DNA from: Paenibacillus caui
GTDB taxonomy: Bacteria > Bacillota > Bacilli > Paenibacillales > Paenibacillaceae
DNA length: 64,000 nucleotides
Assembly: GCF_019904135.1 (NCBI RefSeq)
Contig: NZ_JAIOGQ010000013.1
Coordinates: 59,698 to 123,697, forward strand
Direction of reading: 5' to 3'
How positions within the stretch are numbered: the first letter of the stretch is position 1; every line of letters begins with the position of its first letter. The position numbers were made by a program, and so were the translations under genes. The notes under the pieces were generated by a model, which was not told the origin of the DNA, ran no database searches, and saw nothing but the letters and a program-made list of their open reading frames with translations. Positions 8,511 to 16,024 of this stretch are shown in pieces.

Positions 8511-9185
8511 ATGAATAATCCATCAATTGCTTCAAAAATTGACCATACCCTTCTGAAGCCGGAAGCCCGCAAGGAGGACATCCTGAAGCTGGCGGCCGAA
8601 GCTGCGGAATACGGCTTTGCTTCCGTGTGCGTAAATCCGTTCTGGGTAAAGACCGCCGCGGAGGCGCTTAAAGACACCCCGAACGTGAAGGTCTGCACCG
8701 TGATTGGCTTCCCGCTGGGAGCATGCCATCCGGAAGTCAAGGCGTTTGAGACGGCTCAGGCCGTGCAAGACGGAGCCGGGGAAATCGATATGGTCATCAA
8801 TATCGGCGCTCTCAAGGATGGCGATGACGCTTTGGTTGAACGCGATATCAACGGCGTGGTGAAAGCTGCGGGAGGCAAGCTGGTGAAGGTGATTATCGAA
8901 ACCTGCCTGCTGACCAAGGAGGAAATAGAGCGGGCCTGCCGCCTGTCCGTTTCGGCGGGAGCCCACTTCGTCAAGACCTCGACGGGCTTCTCCAAAGGCG
9001 GGGCGACCGTAGAAGATGTCGCCTTGATGGCGAAGACGGTCGGACCGGGCATCGGCGTCAAGGCGTCCGGCGGCGTAAGAACCGCGGAAGACGCGCTTTC
9101 GATGATCAAAGCCGGAGCGACCCGGATCGGCACCAGCGGCGGCGTGGCCATTGCGCAAGGGCTTCGTAACGATAGCGAATATTAA
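8511..9185 (+). CDS. deoC: Deoxyribose-phosphate aldolase
   Basis: Class I aldolase that splits 2-deoxyribose-5-phosphate into glyceraldehyde-3-phosphate and acetaldehyde in deoxynucleoside catabolism. The 224-residue TIM barrel shows IDHTLLKP at the N terminus, [26 protein letters not shown] and the Schiff-base lysine in FVKTSTGF (about residue 154). VKASGGVR near the C terminus carries the second active-site Lys. ATG 8511 has a TTGGAGG site 12 nt upstream. A TATGAT -10-like box lies near 8380. No other deo genes are adjacent, and a strong terminator follows. Confidence 0.95.
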   Translation: MNNPSIASKIDHTLLKPEARKEDILKLAAEAAEYGFASVCVNPFWVKTAAEALKDTPNVKVCTVIGFPLGACHPEVKAFETAQAVQDGAGEIDMVINIGALKDGDDALVERDINGVVKAAGGKLVKVIIETCLLTKEEIERACRLSVSAGAHFVKTSTGFSKGGATVEDVALMAKTVGPGIGVKASGGVRTAEDALSMIKAGATRIGTSGGVAIAQGLRNDSEY

Positions 9186-9239
9186 GGCAGATGGCCTGGC
9201 CTGATTGAAGCAAGCAGCCGGCCTGCCGCATTTTTTTTG

Positions 9240-9268
9240 ATCCCGCCCGGATGGGCGGGATTTTTTTG
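9240..9268 (+). terminator. Rho-independent terminator of deoC
   Basis: ATCCCGCCC (9240-9248) pairs perfectly with GGGCGGGAT (9253-9261) and is followed by a run of T. Confidence 0.85.
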
Positions 9269-9367
9269 AAGGAAGGGCAAACTTTTTCGGACCCGATTTC
9301 GTTTCAGCTATGAACCCGCGGGAAATTCAAGTTGTCCAATAACGAGGAACGAGAAAAGAGGAACTCA

Positions 9368-10273
9368 ATGATTCAAATCGAGCATTTGTCCAAGAAGTAC
9401 CGTGGCGGAGCGTATGCGCTGCAGGATATAAATTTGACCATTCAGGAAGGAATGGTGGGCCTGCTCGGTCCGAACGGAGCCGGGAAGACGACCTTGATGC
9501 GCATTCTGGCCACTCTGATAAGCCCAAGCTCCGGCAGCGCTTTGGTCAATGGGAAACCGCTTGGGCATGCCGAACAGATCCGCCAAATGATCGGTTATCT
9601 CCCGCAGCAGTTTCAGGTGTATCCCCAGCTGACGGGAGCCGATTATCTGGATTATGTTGGCGTGATGAAAGGAATAGGGGACCGCAGACGCCGTAAAGAG
9701 GAGATCGACAGGCTGCTTGAGGAAGTGAACTTGAAGGATAAGGCGCGCAAAAAGGTGCGCACCTATTCGGGCGGCATGAAGCGGCGGCTCGGGATTGCCC
9801 AGGCGCTGCTCGGGTCGCCGCAGGTTCTTATTGTCGACGAGCCGACAGCGGGGCTGGACCCGGAGGAACGAGTCCGCTTCCGCAATTTGTTGACCCGTTT
9901 CAGCCTGGGACGCATCGTCCTGCTGTCGACTCATATCGTAGCCGATATTGAGAGCAACTGCAGGCAGATCGCGGTGCTCGATAAAGGCAAACTGCTGCTT
10001 GCGGGGGAGCAGCCCGATCTTGCCGCCTACGGGCAGGGAAAGGTATGGGAGCTGCTTGTCGATGACCGGGCGTATGCCGCTTTGGACCCGATGTCCATTG
10101 TGTCCACGCAGCGTACGGAAGAGGGTCTGCTCTGCCGGATCGTGGCCGATGAACCGCCTGCCGCTGCCGCTGCTGCCGGCCGCTTCAAAGCCGGGCTGTC
10201 GCCCAGCCTTGAGGAAGGTTATCTTGCACTTCTTCAGACGGGCCGCAAGGCAGGGGGGGACAGGCATGACTAA
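9368..10273 (+). CDS. ABC transporter ATP-binding protein
   Basis: The NBD carries Walker A (GPNGAGKTT), a YLPQQF Q-loop, signature YSGGMKRR, Walker B (LIVDEPTAGLD) and switch His (LLSTHIVAD). A roughly 85-residue C-terminal extension is rich in alanine before the stop. ATG 9368 is preferred, with GAGG 7 nt upstream. Its stop overlaps the start of the large permease gene by 8 bp, so the pair with 10266 and 12439 forms one transporter unit. Substrate unknown; ATPases of this kind often serve exporters or bacteriocin self-protection systems. Confidence 0.9.
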   Translation: MIQIEHLSKKYRGGAYALQDINLTIQEGMVGLLGPNGAGKTTLMRILATLISPSSGSALVNGKPLGHAEQIRQMIGYLPQQFQVYPQLTGADYLDYVGVMKGIGDRRRRKEEIDRLLEEVNLKDKARKKVRTYSGGMKRRLGIAQALLGSPQVLIVDEPTAGLDPEERVRFRNLLTRFSLGRIVLLSTHIVADIESNCRQIAVLDKGKLLLAGEQPDLAAYGQGKVWELLVDDRAYAALDPMSIVSTQRTEEGLLCRIVADEPPAAAAAAGRFKAGLSPSLEEGYLALLQTGRKAGGDRHD

Positions 10274-12446
10274 GTTTCAAAGTCAGCTCGGGCTTGAGCT
10301 TAAATTGCTGTTTCGCAGCCCCGTCTTGCTGCTGATCCAGTTTCTGTTTGCCGGGACGGCTGCGTACACGTTCGAAGCCGCCGCAAGCAGCACTTTCTCC
10401 AACTTGTATGAAAGAGCATACTCCTTTCATTCCGTTGCCCAATCGCTGTCGGTGGGCATAGCTGTCCAGATCGGCATTCTGATGATTCGCAGGGATATCC
10501 GCCGCCCATCATTTGAATGGAGCCGGAGCTTGCCTCTGTCCTTCGGTATGCTGCTTGCTGCCAAATTTACGGCGGGAATGGCGTATTTGTCCGTTTTTAC
10601 CATCGCGGCCGCGGCTCTGTTCGCAGGCTTCTCGGCGGGCGAAGGAATTGCCGGCCCGGTATATATGGGCCATGCCCTTCATTTTGCAGGGATGTATGAA
10701 GTGTCCTATGCCATTACACTGGCGCTAGCCATGCTGCTGGCGGTTGCCATACCGAACCGCGTTGTCTATTTGATCGGCTTTTGCGCGTGGATGTTCGGCA
10801 CTTTTTTCATGGAGCAGTTCATTATTTACCGCTATCAGCTGTATGCGCTCAAAGTATTTCATCTTAGTCAATTGTTTATCGAAAACGGCATAGGCGGAGA
10901 AAAGGAGCTGTGGGGGTACCGGATTATGGACGAGGAACGATTGTTGTCCAATCTCTTTGTGTTGTCCTTCGTTCTGCTGCTGCTCACGGCGAGCGCGGCG
11001 GTGCTCAATAAACAGCGCCCGACTTTTCACTTTAGGCGAAGTCTGCTGGTTGCCGGAAGTGCTGCATTACTTGTTGTTGCAGCCTATATCCCGTATGGAA
11101 TAGTTTGGAAAGAGCGCTTTGACAGCTATAACAGCAAGCTCTTGGACCCGAATGTGCCGACCTTTGATGAGGCCAGATTGGACCGCTCTTCTTTTGCCGT
11201 CAGGGGATATGACATTAAACTCGAGAAAGGAAAGAAAGATTTGCTCAAGGGAACGGCCGTGCTGGATATTGCCGTGAGCGCTCTGCACAATCAAACGGAA
11301 ATAAACTTGACGCTAAATCGTGCATTCCAAGTCCGGTCCGTGTCCATTCAAGGGAAGGAGACCTCCTACACCCGCTTGGGAGACTTCATCCGGTTTAGCC
11401 TTCCCAAACCGCTTCCAACAAGCATCTCGGTCACGGTTGATTACGAAGGAACGTTGATGGATTTCCAAAAGAGGAGAGGCTCCGAGTTCTATAACGCCTT
11501 TGTAAAAGAGCACAATGTCCTGCTTCCTTCATACATCGGTTGGTACCCGCTTCCGGGCAAGCAGCCGGTTTATCTTCGGGACTCGCCGTCGTCCGTCGTG
11601 GCCGGGCCTACTTACTTCAACAAAACGGTGTCCCTGTCCCGTTTCCGGCTCAGGGCGATAGGCTTTGGACCAAAGCTTTATTCGAGTTTGCCGCAAACGG
11701 TGCAGGATGCCTCGGGGCAAACCTTTGAGGGGAGCGCGGCAGCCAACGTCAACTTGATCGGCGGCCAACTGGTAGAGGTTAGAAGCAGCTCAATTCCGGC
11801 TGTTGTCATTACGACTCCTTACTATGAGAAGAGCGCACGCGATCAGTTGAAGTTGTGGGAACGGCAGTATGCTTATTTTCATTCGTGGCTTCCTTCCTTG
11901 GAACAGTCTCCGATCCGGGAAGTTCTATTCGTCGGAGATCACTATAATTTGAGTTCGTGGTGGTTTAATTCGAACCGCAGCACATCCCTTTTCATGGATC
12001 CGGGCGTGTTTTTTCAAGAGGACAATAAGCGGGCCGAAGGGTGGATGAACCGCCAACTGCTTGGGGTTCGGACCGGAGATTATTTGATCGAGGATACGAG
12101 GAGCGATGTAAGAATACCTCTGAGAGCACTCTTTTGGTACCTCTATTACCGGGAGGAGATGCATTTGACAGAGCGGCAGATCAGGATGGGAGAGGCGCGA
12201 AGCATCATGCTTGACGGGCTGAATGACGGAAGCAACGATCCTGATCAGATCGGACTGAAGATGAAGGACCAGGTGGAGGCTGCTCTGCAAAGAGGAAGGA
12301 ACGAGGAGGTCAAGCAGGTGCTGAAGCGGATGTACGAGCGGGGCCTCGAAATTCCGGACCTTGAAACCGAAGAGACAGCCAAATCGGCTCCGATCAGCTA
12401 CGCAGACTGGATGGACGTTTGGAAGCAGGTGATGGGAAATGAGTAA
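10266..12446 (+). CDS. ABC permease fused to a degenerate M1-peptidase-like extracellular domain
   Basis: Predicted 726 residues. The first 260 or so contain six helices like an ABC-2 permease, and another helix occurs near residues 262-280. The C-terminal 440 residues look like the beta-rich N domain plus thermolysin-like region of M1 aminopeptidases. However, no HExxH zinc motif or GAMEN-type motif is present (the nearest segment reads YYREEMHL), so peptidase activity is unlikely. Proteins of this 'ABC permease/M1' architecture are known in Firmicutes. The ATG overlaps the upstream ATPase stop; a shorter permease gene overlaps the 3' end. Confidence 0.75.
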   Translation: MTKFQSQLGLELKLLFRSPVLLLIQFLFAGTAAYTFEAAASSTFSNLYERAYSFHSVAQSLSVGIAVQIGILMIRRDIRRPSFEWSRSLPLSFGMLLAAKFTAGMAYLSVFTIAAAALFAGFSAGEGIAGPVYMGHALHFAGMYEVSYAITLALAMLLAVAIPNRVVYLIGFCAWMFGTFFMEQFIIYRYQLYALKVFHLSQLFIENGIGGEKELWGYRIMDEERLLSNLFVLSFVLLLLTASAAVLNKQRPTFHFRRSLLVAGSAALLVVAAYIPYGIVWKERFDSYNSKLLDPNVPTFDEARLDRSSFAVRGYDIKLEKGKKDLLKGTAVLDIAVSALHNQTEINLTLNRAFQVRSVSIQGKETSYTRLGDFIRFSLPKPLPTSISVTVDYEGTLMDFQKRRGSEFYNAFVKEHNVLLPSYIGWYPLPGKQPVYLRDSPSSVVAGPTYFNKTVSLSRFRLRAIGFGPKLYSSLPQTVQDASGQTFEGSAAANVNLIGGQLVEVRSSSIPAVVITTPYYEKSARDQLKLWERQYAYFHSWLPSLEQSPIREVLFVGDHYNLSSWWFNSNRSTSLFMDPGVFFQEDNKRAEGWMNRQLLGVRTGDYLIEDTRSDVRIPLRALFWYLYYREEMHLTERQIRMGEARSIMLDGLNDGSNDPDQIGLKMKDQVEAALQRGRNEEVKQVLKRMYERGLEIPDLETEETAKSAPISYADWMDVWKQVMGNE

Positions 12447-13164
12447 AACCCGGGCGCTTGCAGCCAGATGGTTCATGGATGTTCGGGTTGGCCGTCAGCC
12501 GCTGTTTTGGGTGCTGCTGCTGATCTATGGCAGTATGCTTGTGGGCATTTTGACGGGCAGCCCGGAGCGGCCGCGTGGCGTTTATTATTTTTCCGAAATG
12601 GGGTTGTATTTGCTCAGCATTATCGCTACGGGCGCAATGTTCCAGCGTGAAATTTCAGGCGATATGGAAATGGTTGCTTCCTATCCCGTTTCCCTCCGGG
12701 CGATGGCTTTGCGCAAATGGGTCTTCTCGATTCTGTTAGCGGCTGTGCTGGAGCTGGGCTGGATGATCATATATCATTTGAAATACGGCGGCATAAAGAC
12801 CGCAATGTATGACTGGAAGGGGGGAGAACCGGGGTTCTCCGTTACAGCAGCTCGCCCACTTGGTATACTCTTGCAGACGCTGCCTGCCATTATGCTGTTA
12901 ATCTCACTGACAATGGCCGGAATTATTGTGTTTAAAAAGATTTTCGCCGGTCTGCTGATCGGTTCTGCTGTCTTTATGCTTGATACAATCACTTCCGGCC
13001 AGTTGCTGGAGCGCTGGACCCTGTATACGGCCTATTTGCCGAAAACGGCTTCTTTTCCGCTGAACCGCGTAATGCTGCTTGGAGGCTCGGCGCTGCTGGC
13101 GGGGGCGGCCATCTGGTTCATTGCGCAGCGGGAAAGATGGACGGCGAAAGACGAAGAAGAATAA
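12439..13164 (+). CDS. ABC transporter membrane protein
   Basis: The 241-residue protein has six predicted membrane helices and an ABC2-like core (FQREISGDMEMVASYPVSLR). It starts within the last codons of the preceding permease gene (8-bp overlap), implying translational coupling. It probably completes the transporter formed with 9368 and 10266. No substrate can be inferred. Confidence 0.75.
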   Translation: MSKTRALAARWFMDVRVGRQPLFWVLLLIYGSMLVGILTGSPERPRGVYYFSEMGLYLLSIIATGAMFQREISGDMEMVASYPVSLRAMALRKWVFSILLAAVLELGWMIIYHLKYGGIKTAMYDWKGGEPGFSVTAARPLGILLQTLPAIMLLISLTMAGIIVFKKIFAGLLIGSAVFMLDTITSGQLLERWTLYTAYLPKTASFPLNRVMLLGGSALLAGAAIWFIAQRERWTAKDEEE

Positions 13165-13205
13165 TGAAGCTTTAACAAGCCCGGGAGGAGAGGAGTGAGG
13201 GACGC

Positions 13206-13784
13206 ATGATTACAGATGAAGAACTTGTGAAGCGAATGGTTCAGGGCGAGCAGGAAGCCTTTGAAATGCTGGTGACGCGTTATCACGGTCCGCTGCTTAG
13301 TTATTCGGCCCAACAATTAAACGATCGTGAGAAAGCGAAGGATATCGTTCAGGAAGTGTTCATCCGGCTCATTCGCCATCTGCGGCTTCATGGTGAACTG
13401 GAACATGTTCGTCCCTGGCTCTACAAGGTTGTCCTGAATTTGTGCCGGGATTATTGGCGCAGCGCAGCGTTTCGTTCCGAGACTGTAGCCCATGGGGAAA
13501 TGCCGGAGCACGCCGACCTGGATCATGACGTGCCAGGCATTCTGGAGCGACGGGAGATGGCGGCGGAAGTTGCCGCCTGCCTGGATTCGCTGCCCGAACA
13601 GCAGGGGAATATTATACGGCTGCGTTTTCTTCAGGATCTGAAGCTTCAGGAAATAGCCGAACTTCTGGATATTCCGCTGAGCTCGGTCAAATCCAATTTG
13701 TATAGCGGATTGAGAAAGCTCAGGCGAATTATGGAACGACCCGGAAAGAGTCAAAGTCCAAAAAAACGAGGTGAACTGGCATGA
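13206..13784 (+). CDS. ECF-type RNA polymerase sigma factor
   Basis: About 192 residues. Region 2 begins near residue 25 (LVTRYHGPLLSYSAQQL, then KAKDIVQEVFIRLI, then RPWLYKVVLNLCRDYWR) and region 4 near residue 125 (LDSLPEQQGNIIRLRFLQDL, then LDIPLSSVKSNLYSGLRKL). A GGGAGGAGAGGAG stretch provides the ribosome site. Its stop overlaps the next gene's ATG (ATGA), as is usual for an ECF sigma and its regulator. It sits between two transporter groups that it may control. Confidence 0.92.
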   Translation: MITDEELVKRMVQGEQEAFEMLVTRYHGPLLSYSAQQLNDREKAKDIVQEVFIRLIRHLRLHGELEHVRPWLYKVVLNLCRDYWRSAAFRSETVAHGEMPEHADLDHDVPGILERREMAAEVAACLDSLPEQQGNIIRLRFLQDLKLQEIAELLDIPLSSVKSNLYSGLRKLRRIMERPGKSQSPKKRGELA

Positions 13785-14614
13785 ACCATCCTGTCGATAA
13801 CGAGCTGAAGGTGCTCGAAGCACAGCTGCGGGACCCGATTAGAAGAGCCCTGGAGCTGCCTCCTTCACCCGAAGAGACGGCGCTTCTTCTCGGGGCGCTG
13901 CAGCCGGAGTTTGACCAGTTGCGAGAGAAGGCGTCCGGTAAGGCGCTGACGTTCAATCCGGAGGTCAAGCCGCCTTCTTTGGGAAGACTGCTGTCGAATC
14001 AATTCAGGCTGAATCACAAGGCGCTGATGCTTTCGGGAGCGGCGGTGTTTCTGATGCTGGTGCTGCTGATCGATCCGAAGGCCGGAATCGATTCAATGTC
14101 CCCACTCTTGCCGGCAAGTTTATTTTCTTTAATCACCCCGCTCATGTTGATGGCATCGATCCTGTTCAGCTATCGGACCTGGGACCCCGGGATGCGGATG
14201 ATCGAGAGCATTACTCCCTATCCGCCGTTTCTCGTTCTATTCAGCCGAATGATTACCGTCATCGCGCTTATCGTCGGCTGGGCCGGGCTAAGCTCCCTCA
14301 TCATGGGAATCCGGATATGGATTGCCGGAGAGGATGCCAGACTGCCTTTCGGTCCTTTCCTGCTGGAATGGCTCGGCATTACGCTTTTGACGGCGGGGAT
14401 CATCATGGAGCTTTTGTTTCGTAAGGGCATAGGTACGGCGATAGGGGGAGCGGCCGTTCTCTATGTGCTGTGGATCTTGTTCGGGATGATGGGTCCGGAA
14501 CATGTCACGTTTCAAATCAGACTGGCGGCCGAAGCTGCAATGATGGCGGCAGGGGCCCTGCTGCTGCTCGGCTCCTATAGCCGGAGCAGAAAAATTATCG
14601 CCATGGGCGTGTGA
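13781..14614 (+). CDS. Membrane protein coupled to the ECF sigma (putative anti-sigma and/or permease)
   Basis: The 277-residue protein has an N-terminal cytosolic part of about 75 residues followed by six or so predicted helices. Overlap with the ECF gene (ATGA) suggests an anti-sigma role for the cytosolic part. The next gene, again overlapping, is an ABC ATPase without any other permease nearby, so the helices could form its membrane partner. No zinc-finger (HxxxCxxC) anti-sigma motif is present. I do not recognise a named family. Confidence 0.6.
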   Translation: MNHPVDNELKVLEAQLRDPIRRALELPPSPEETALLLGALQPEFDQLREKASGKALTFNPEVKPPSLGRLLSNQFRLNHKALMLSGAAVFLMLVLLIDPKAGIDSMSPLLPASLFSLITPLMLMASILFSYRTWDPGMRMIESITPYPPFLVLFSRMITVIALIVGWAGLSSLIMGIRIWIAGEDARLPFGPFLLEWLGITLLTAGIIMELLFRKGIGTAIGGAAVLYVLWILFGMMGPEHVTFQIRLAAEAAMMAAGALLLLGSYSRSRKIIAMGV

Positions 14615-15501
14615 TGCGGGTGAATTGGATGATTCGAATTGAACAGGTGGAACATCAGAAGCCTTCTTTTACTTTAAATATAGACCGGTCCCGGCTATTT
14701 TCGGGCATCACGCTGCTTGTTGGGGCAAACGGCGCTGGCAAAACAACCTTGCTGGAGCTTTTGTCCACAGTCCGCATCCCCGAAAAGGGCAAGATTACCT
14801 ATCAGGGAATGGAAGCGGCAAGCCATCTTCCGCTGATTCGAAGCCAGATCGGATATGTTCCTTCCGAAATTGAGCTTTACGGCGGGATGACTGCGGAAAA
14901 ATTGCTGCGCTATTTGGCTGAACTCAAAGGTGTCTATGCGCCTTCGGCAGTTCGCAATATTATCGCCGATTTTCGTTTGGGCGAATATGCGAAAACCCGG
15001 ATCAGACGCTTGTCGCAGGGTCAGCAGCGCCGGATAGCCCTGGCTCAATCGCTGCTGGCCGAGCCCAGGTTTCTGTTTCTGGATGAGCCGCTGAACGGAC
15101 TGGATGCCGAGGAAAGAAAGCTCATCATTGCTTATCTGGTGCGCTATGCGGCCGAAAGAATTGTGGTGGCCTGCGTGCATGAGCTGAATGAATGGGAAGC
15201 CGCTGCAGACAGGGTGATTTGGCTCGAAAACGGAACCATTTGCTTTGAGGGAAGCGCCGCGAACTGGAAGCGGAATTTGCCGCTAAAGGTGTGGACGGGG
15301 GAAGTGTCCGCCGATTGCTTCAAAGCGCTCCCCCTTGACCGGATGATTCATTTCAGACCGGCGGACCATTCCGTTTACGTGCGCTTTGCCGCATATGACG
15401 CCCCGGCGGAAGGACTGGACGCCTCTGAGCCCACGCTGGAGGATGCTTTTTTTATCAGAAGAATGATTGTAAAAAATCATGATATAACCCTATGTAAATA
15501 G
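14614..15501 (+). CDS. ABC transporter ATP-binding protein
   Basis: About 295 residues with Walker A (GANGAGKTT), signature RLSQGQQRR, Walker B (FLFLDEPLNGLD) and a switch region (VACVHELNEWE) where the His is followed by E-L-N. A C-terminal tail of about 90 residues follows. The ATG overlaps the stop of the preceding membrane gene; GTG 14611 and ATG 14629 are alternatives. It ends the ECF operon and most likely works with the preceding membrane protein. Confidence 0.85.
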   Translation: MRVNWMIRIEQVEHQKPSFTLNIDRSRLFSGITLLVGANGAGKTTLLELLSTVRIPEKGKITYQGMEAASHLPLIRSQIGYVPSEIELYGGMTAEKLLRYLAELKGVYAPSAVRNIIADFRLGEYAKTRIRRLSQGQQRRIALAQSLLAEPRFLFLDEPLNGLDAEERKLIIAYLVRYAAERIVVACVHELNEWEAAADRVIWLENGTICFEGSAANWKRNLPLKVWTGEVSADCFKALPLDRMIHFRPADHSVYVRFAAYDAPAEGLDASEPTLEDAFFIRRMIVKNHDITLCK

Positions 15502-15519
15502 TAGGTTTAATCTGTTCAA

Positions 15520-15693
15520 ATGGTGTCAGGTCTGCAGTTGTCCGAAGCGGAACAGCTTGCAGCTGGAGTCAGCCCTGAGCTCATCCGCCTGTCCGTCGGA
15601 ACGGAAGGGAACGGAACGGAAGCCATTGACGACATTATTGACGATGTGGAGCAGGCCATTCAAGCTGCTGCTGTTCAGGCTACTGCTATCTAA
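15520..15693 (+). pseudogene. C-terminal remnant of O-acetylhomoserine sulfhydrylase (MetY-type)
   Basis: A 57-codon frame encodes LSEAEQLAAGVSPELIRLSV followed by GTEG and IDDIIDDVEQAI. This is the conserved C terminus of Cys/Met-metabolism PLP enzymes of the O-acetylhomoserine aminocarboxypropyltransferase group. Everything upstream, including the PLP-binding lysine region, is missing, and the frame has a four-residue insertion (NGTE) after GTEG. It is a decayed 3' fragment. Confidence 0.7.
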
Positions 15694-15745
15694 AGCAGGC
15701 TGAGGGCTGCCGCATCTTTTGACGTATAGCAGAATCCGATCATCT

Positions 15746-15780
15746 AAAGCCGTTTTCTCCTCGTGAGGGAACGGTTTTTT
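15746..15780 (+). terminator. Rho-independent terminator behind the metY remnant
   Basis: AAAGCCGTTTTCTCC (15746-15760) pairs with AGGGAACGGTTTT (15766-15778) around a short loop and is followed by T residues. It probably served the vanished metY gene. Confidence 0.7.
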
Positions 15781-15821
15781 GTGTAATGCGTTCTTTGCCA
15801 GTTTGTAAGCCTGTCAGCCTA

Positions 15822-15850
15822 TTTACATTTGCTGCTGGAAGGGATATAAT
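15822..15850 (+). promoter_or_regulatory. Sigma-A promoter of the metal ATPase gene
   Basis: TTTACA (15822-15827), a 17-bp spacer and TATAAT (15845-15850). Confidence 0.7.
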
Positions 15851-15897
15851 GGCATCAAAAGTTTCATCAAGTAAACAATATTGTATAAGTGAAAAAA

Positions 15898-15912
15898 TGA
15901 TTATCATTCTCA
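15898..15912. promoter_or_regulatory. Fur/PerR-family operator-like box
   Basis: TGATTAT-C-ATTCTCA matches the Bacillus 7-1-7 Fur-family consensus (TGATAAT-N-ATTATCA) at 12 of 14 symmetric positions. It lies about 40-55 bp downstream of the predicted transcription start, so a bound repressor could act as a roadblock. Confidence 0.55.
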
Positions 15913-15916
15913 TTAC

Positions 15917-15948
15917 CATGCTGCTTCGGGGGATCCCGGGGCAGCATG
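15917..15948 (+). terminator. GC-rich leader hairpin (possible attenuator)
   Basis: CATGCTGC (15917-15924) pairs with GCAGCATG (15941-15948), with a GGGATCCC-containing apical part, and TCCTGTTTTAAG follows. It lies inside the leader, downstream of the promoter, so if it terminates transcription it would act as an attenuator. Confidence 0.4.
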
Positions 15949-16024
15949 TCCTGTTTTAAGGGGAATAAAAATGTTTCTCATTCTCAGCGAGTAGAAATGA
16001 AATCCGGAAAGGACGTGCAAACAA

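Larger units (their letters stand above)
15694..16024. other. Leader region of the P-type ATPase gene
   Basis: No gene is supported. The stretch holds the metY-remnant terminator, a sigma-A promoter, a Fur/PerR-like box, a GC-rich hairpin and a second degenerate box (about 15975-15989, TGTTTCTCATTCTCA), all ahead of the SD sequence of the ATPase gene. Confidence 0.5.

Noticed and set aside
13781..14614. Calling the membrane protein a zinc-dependent anti-sigma factor (ZAS)
   Set aside because: No HxxxCxxC motif is present in the cytosolic part.
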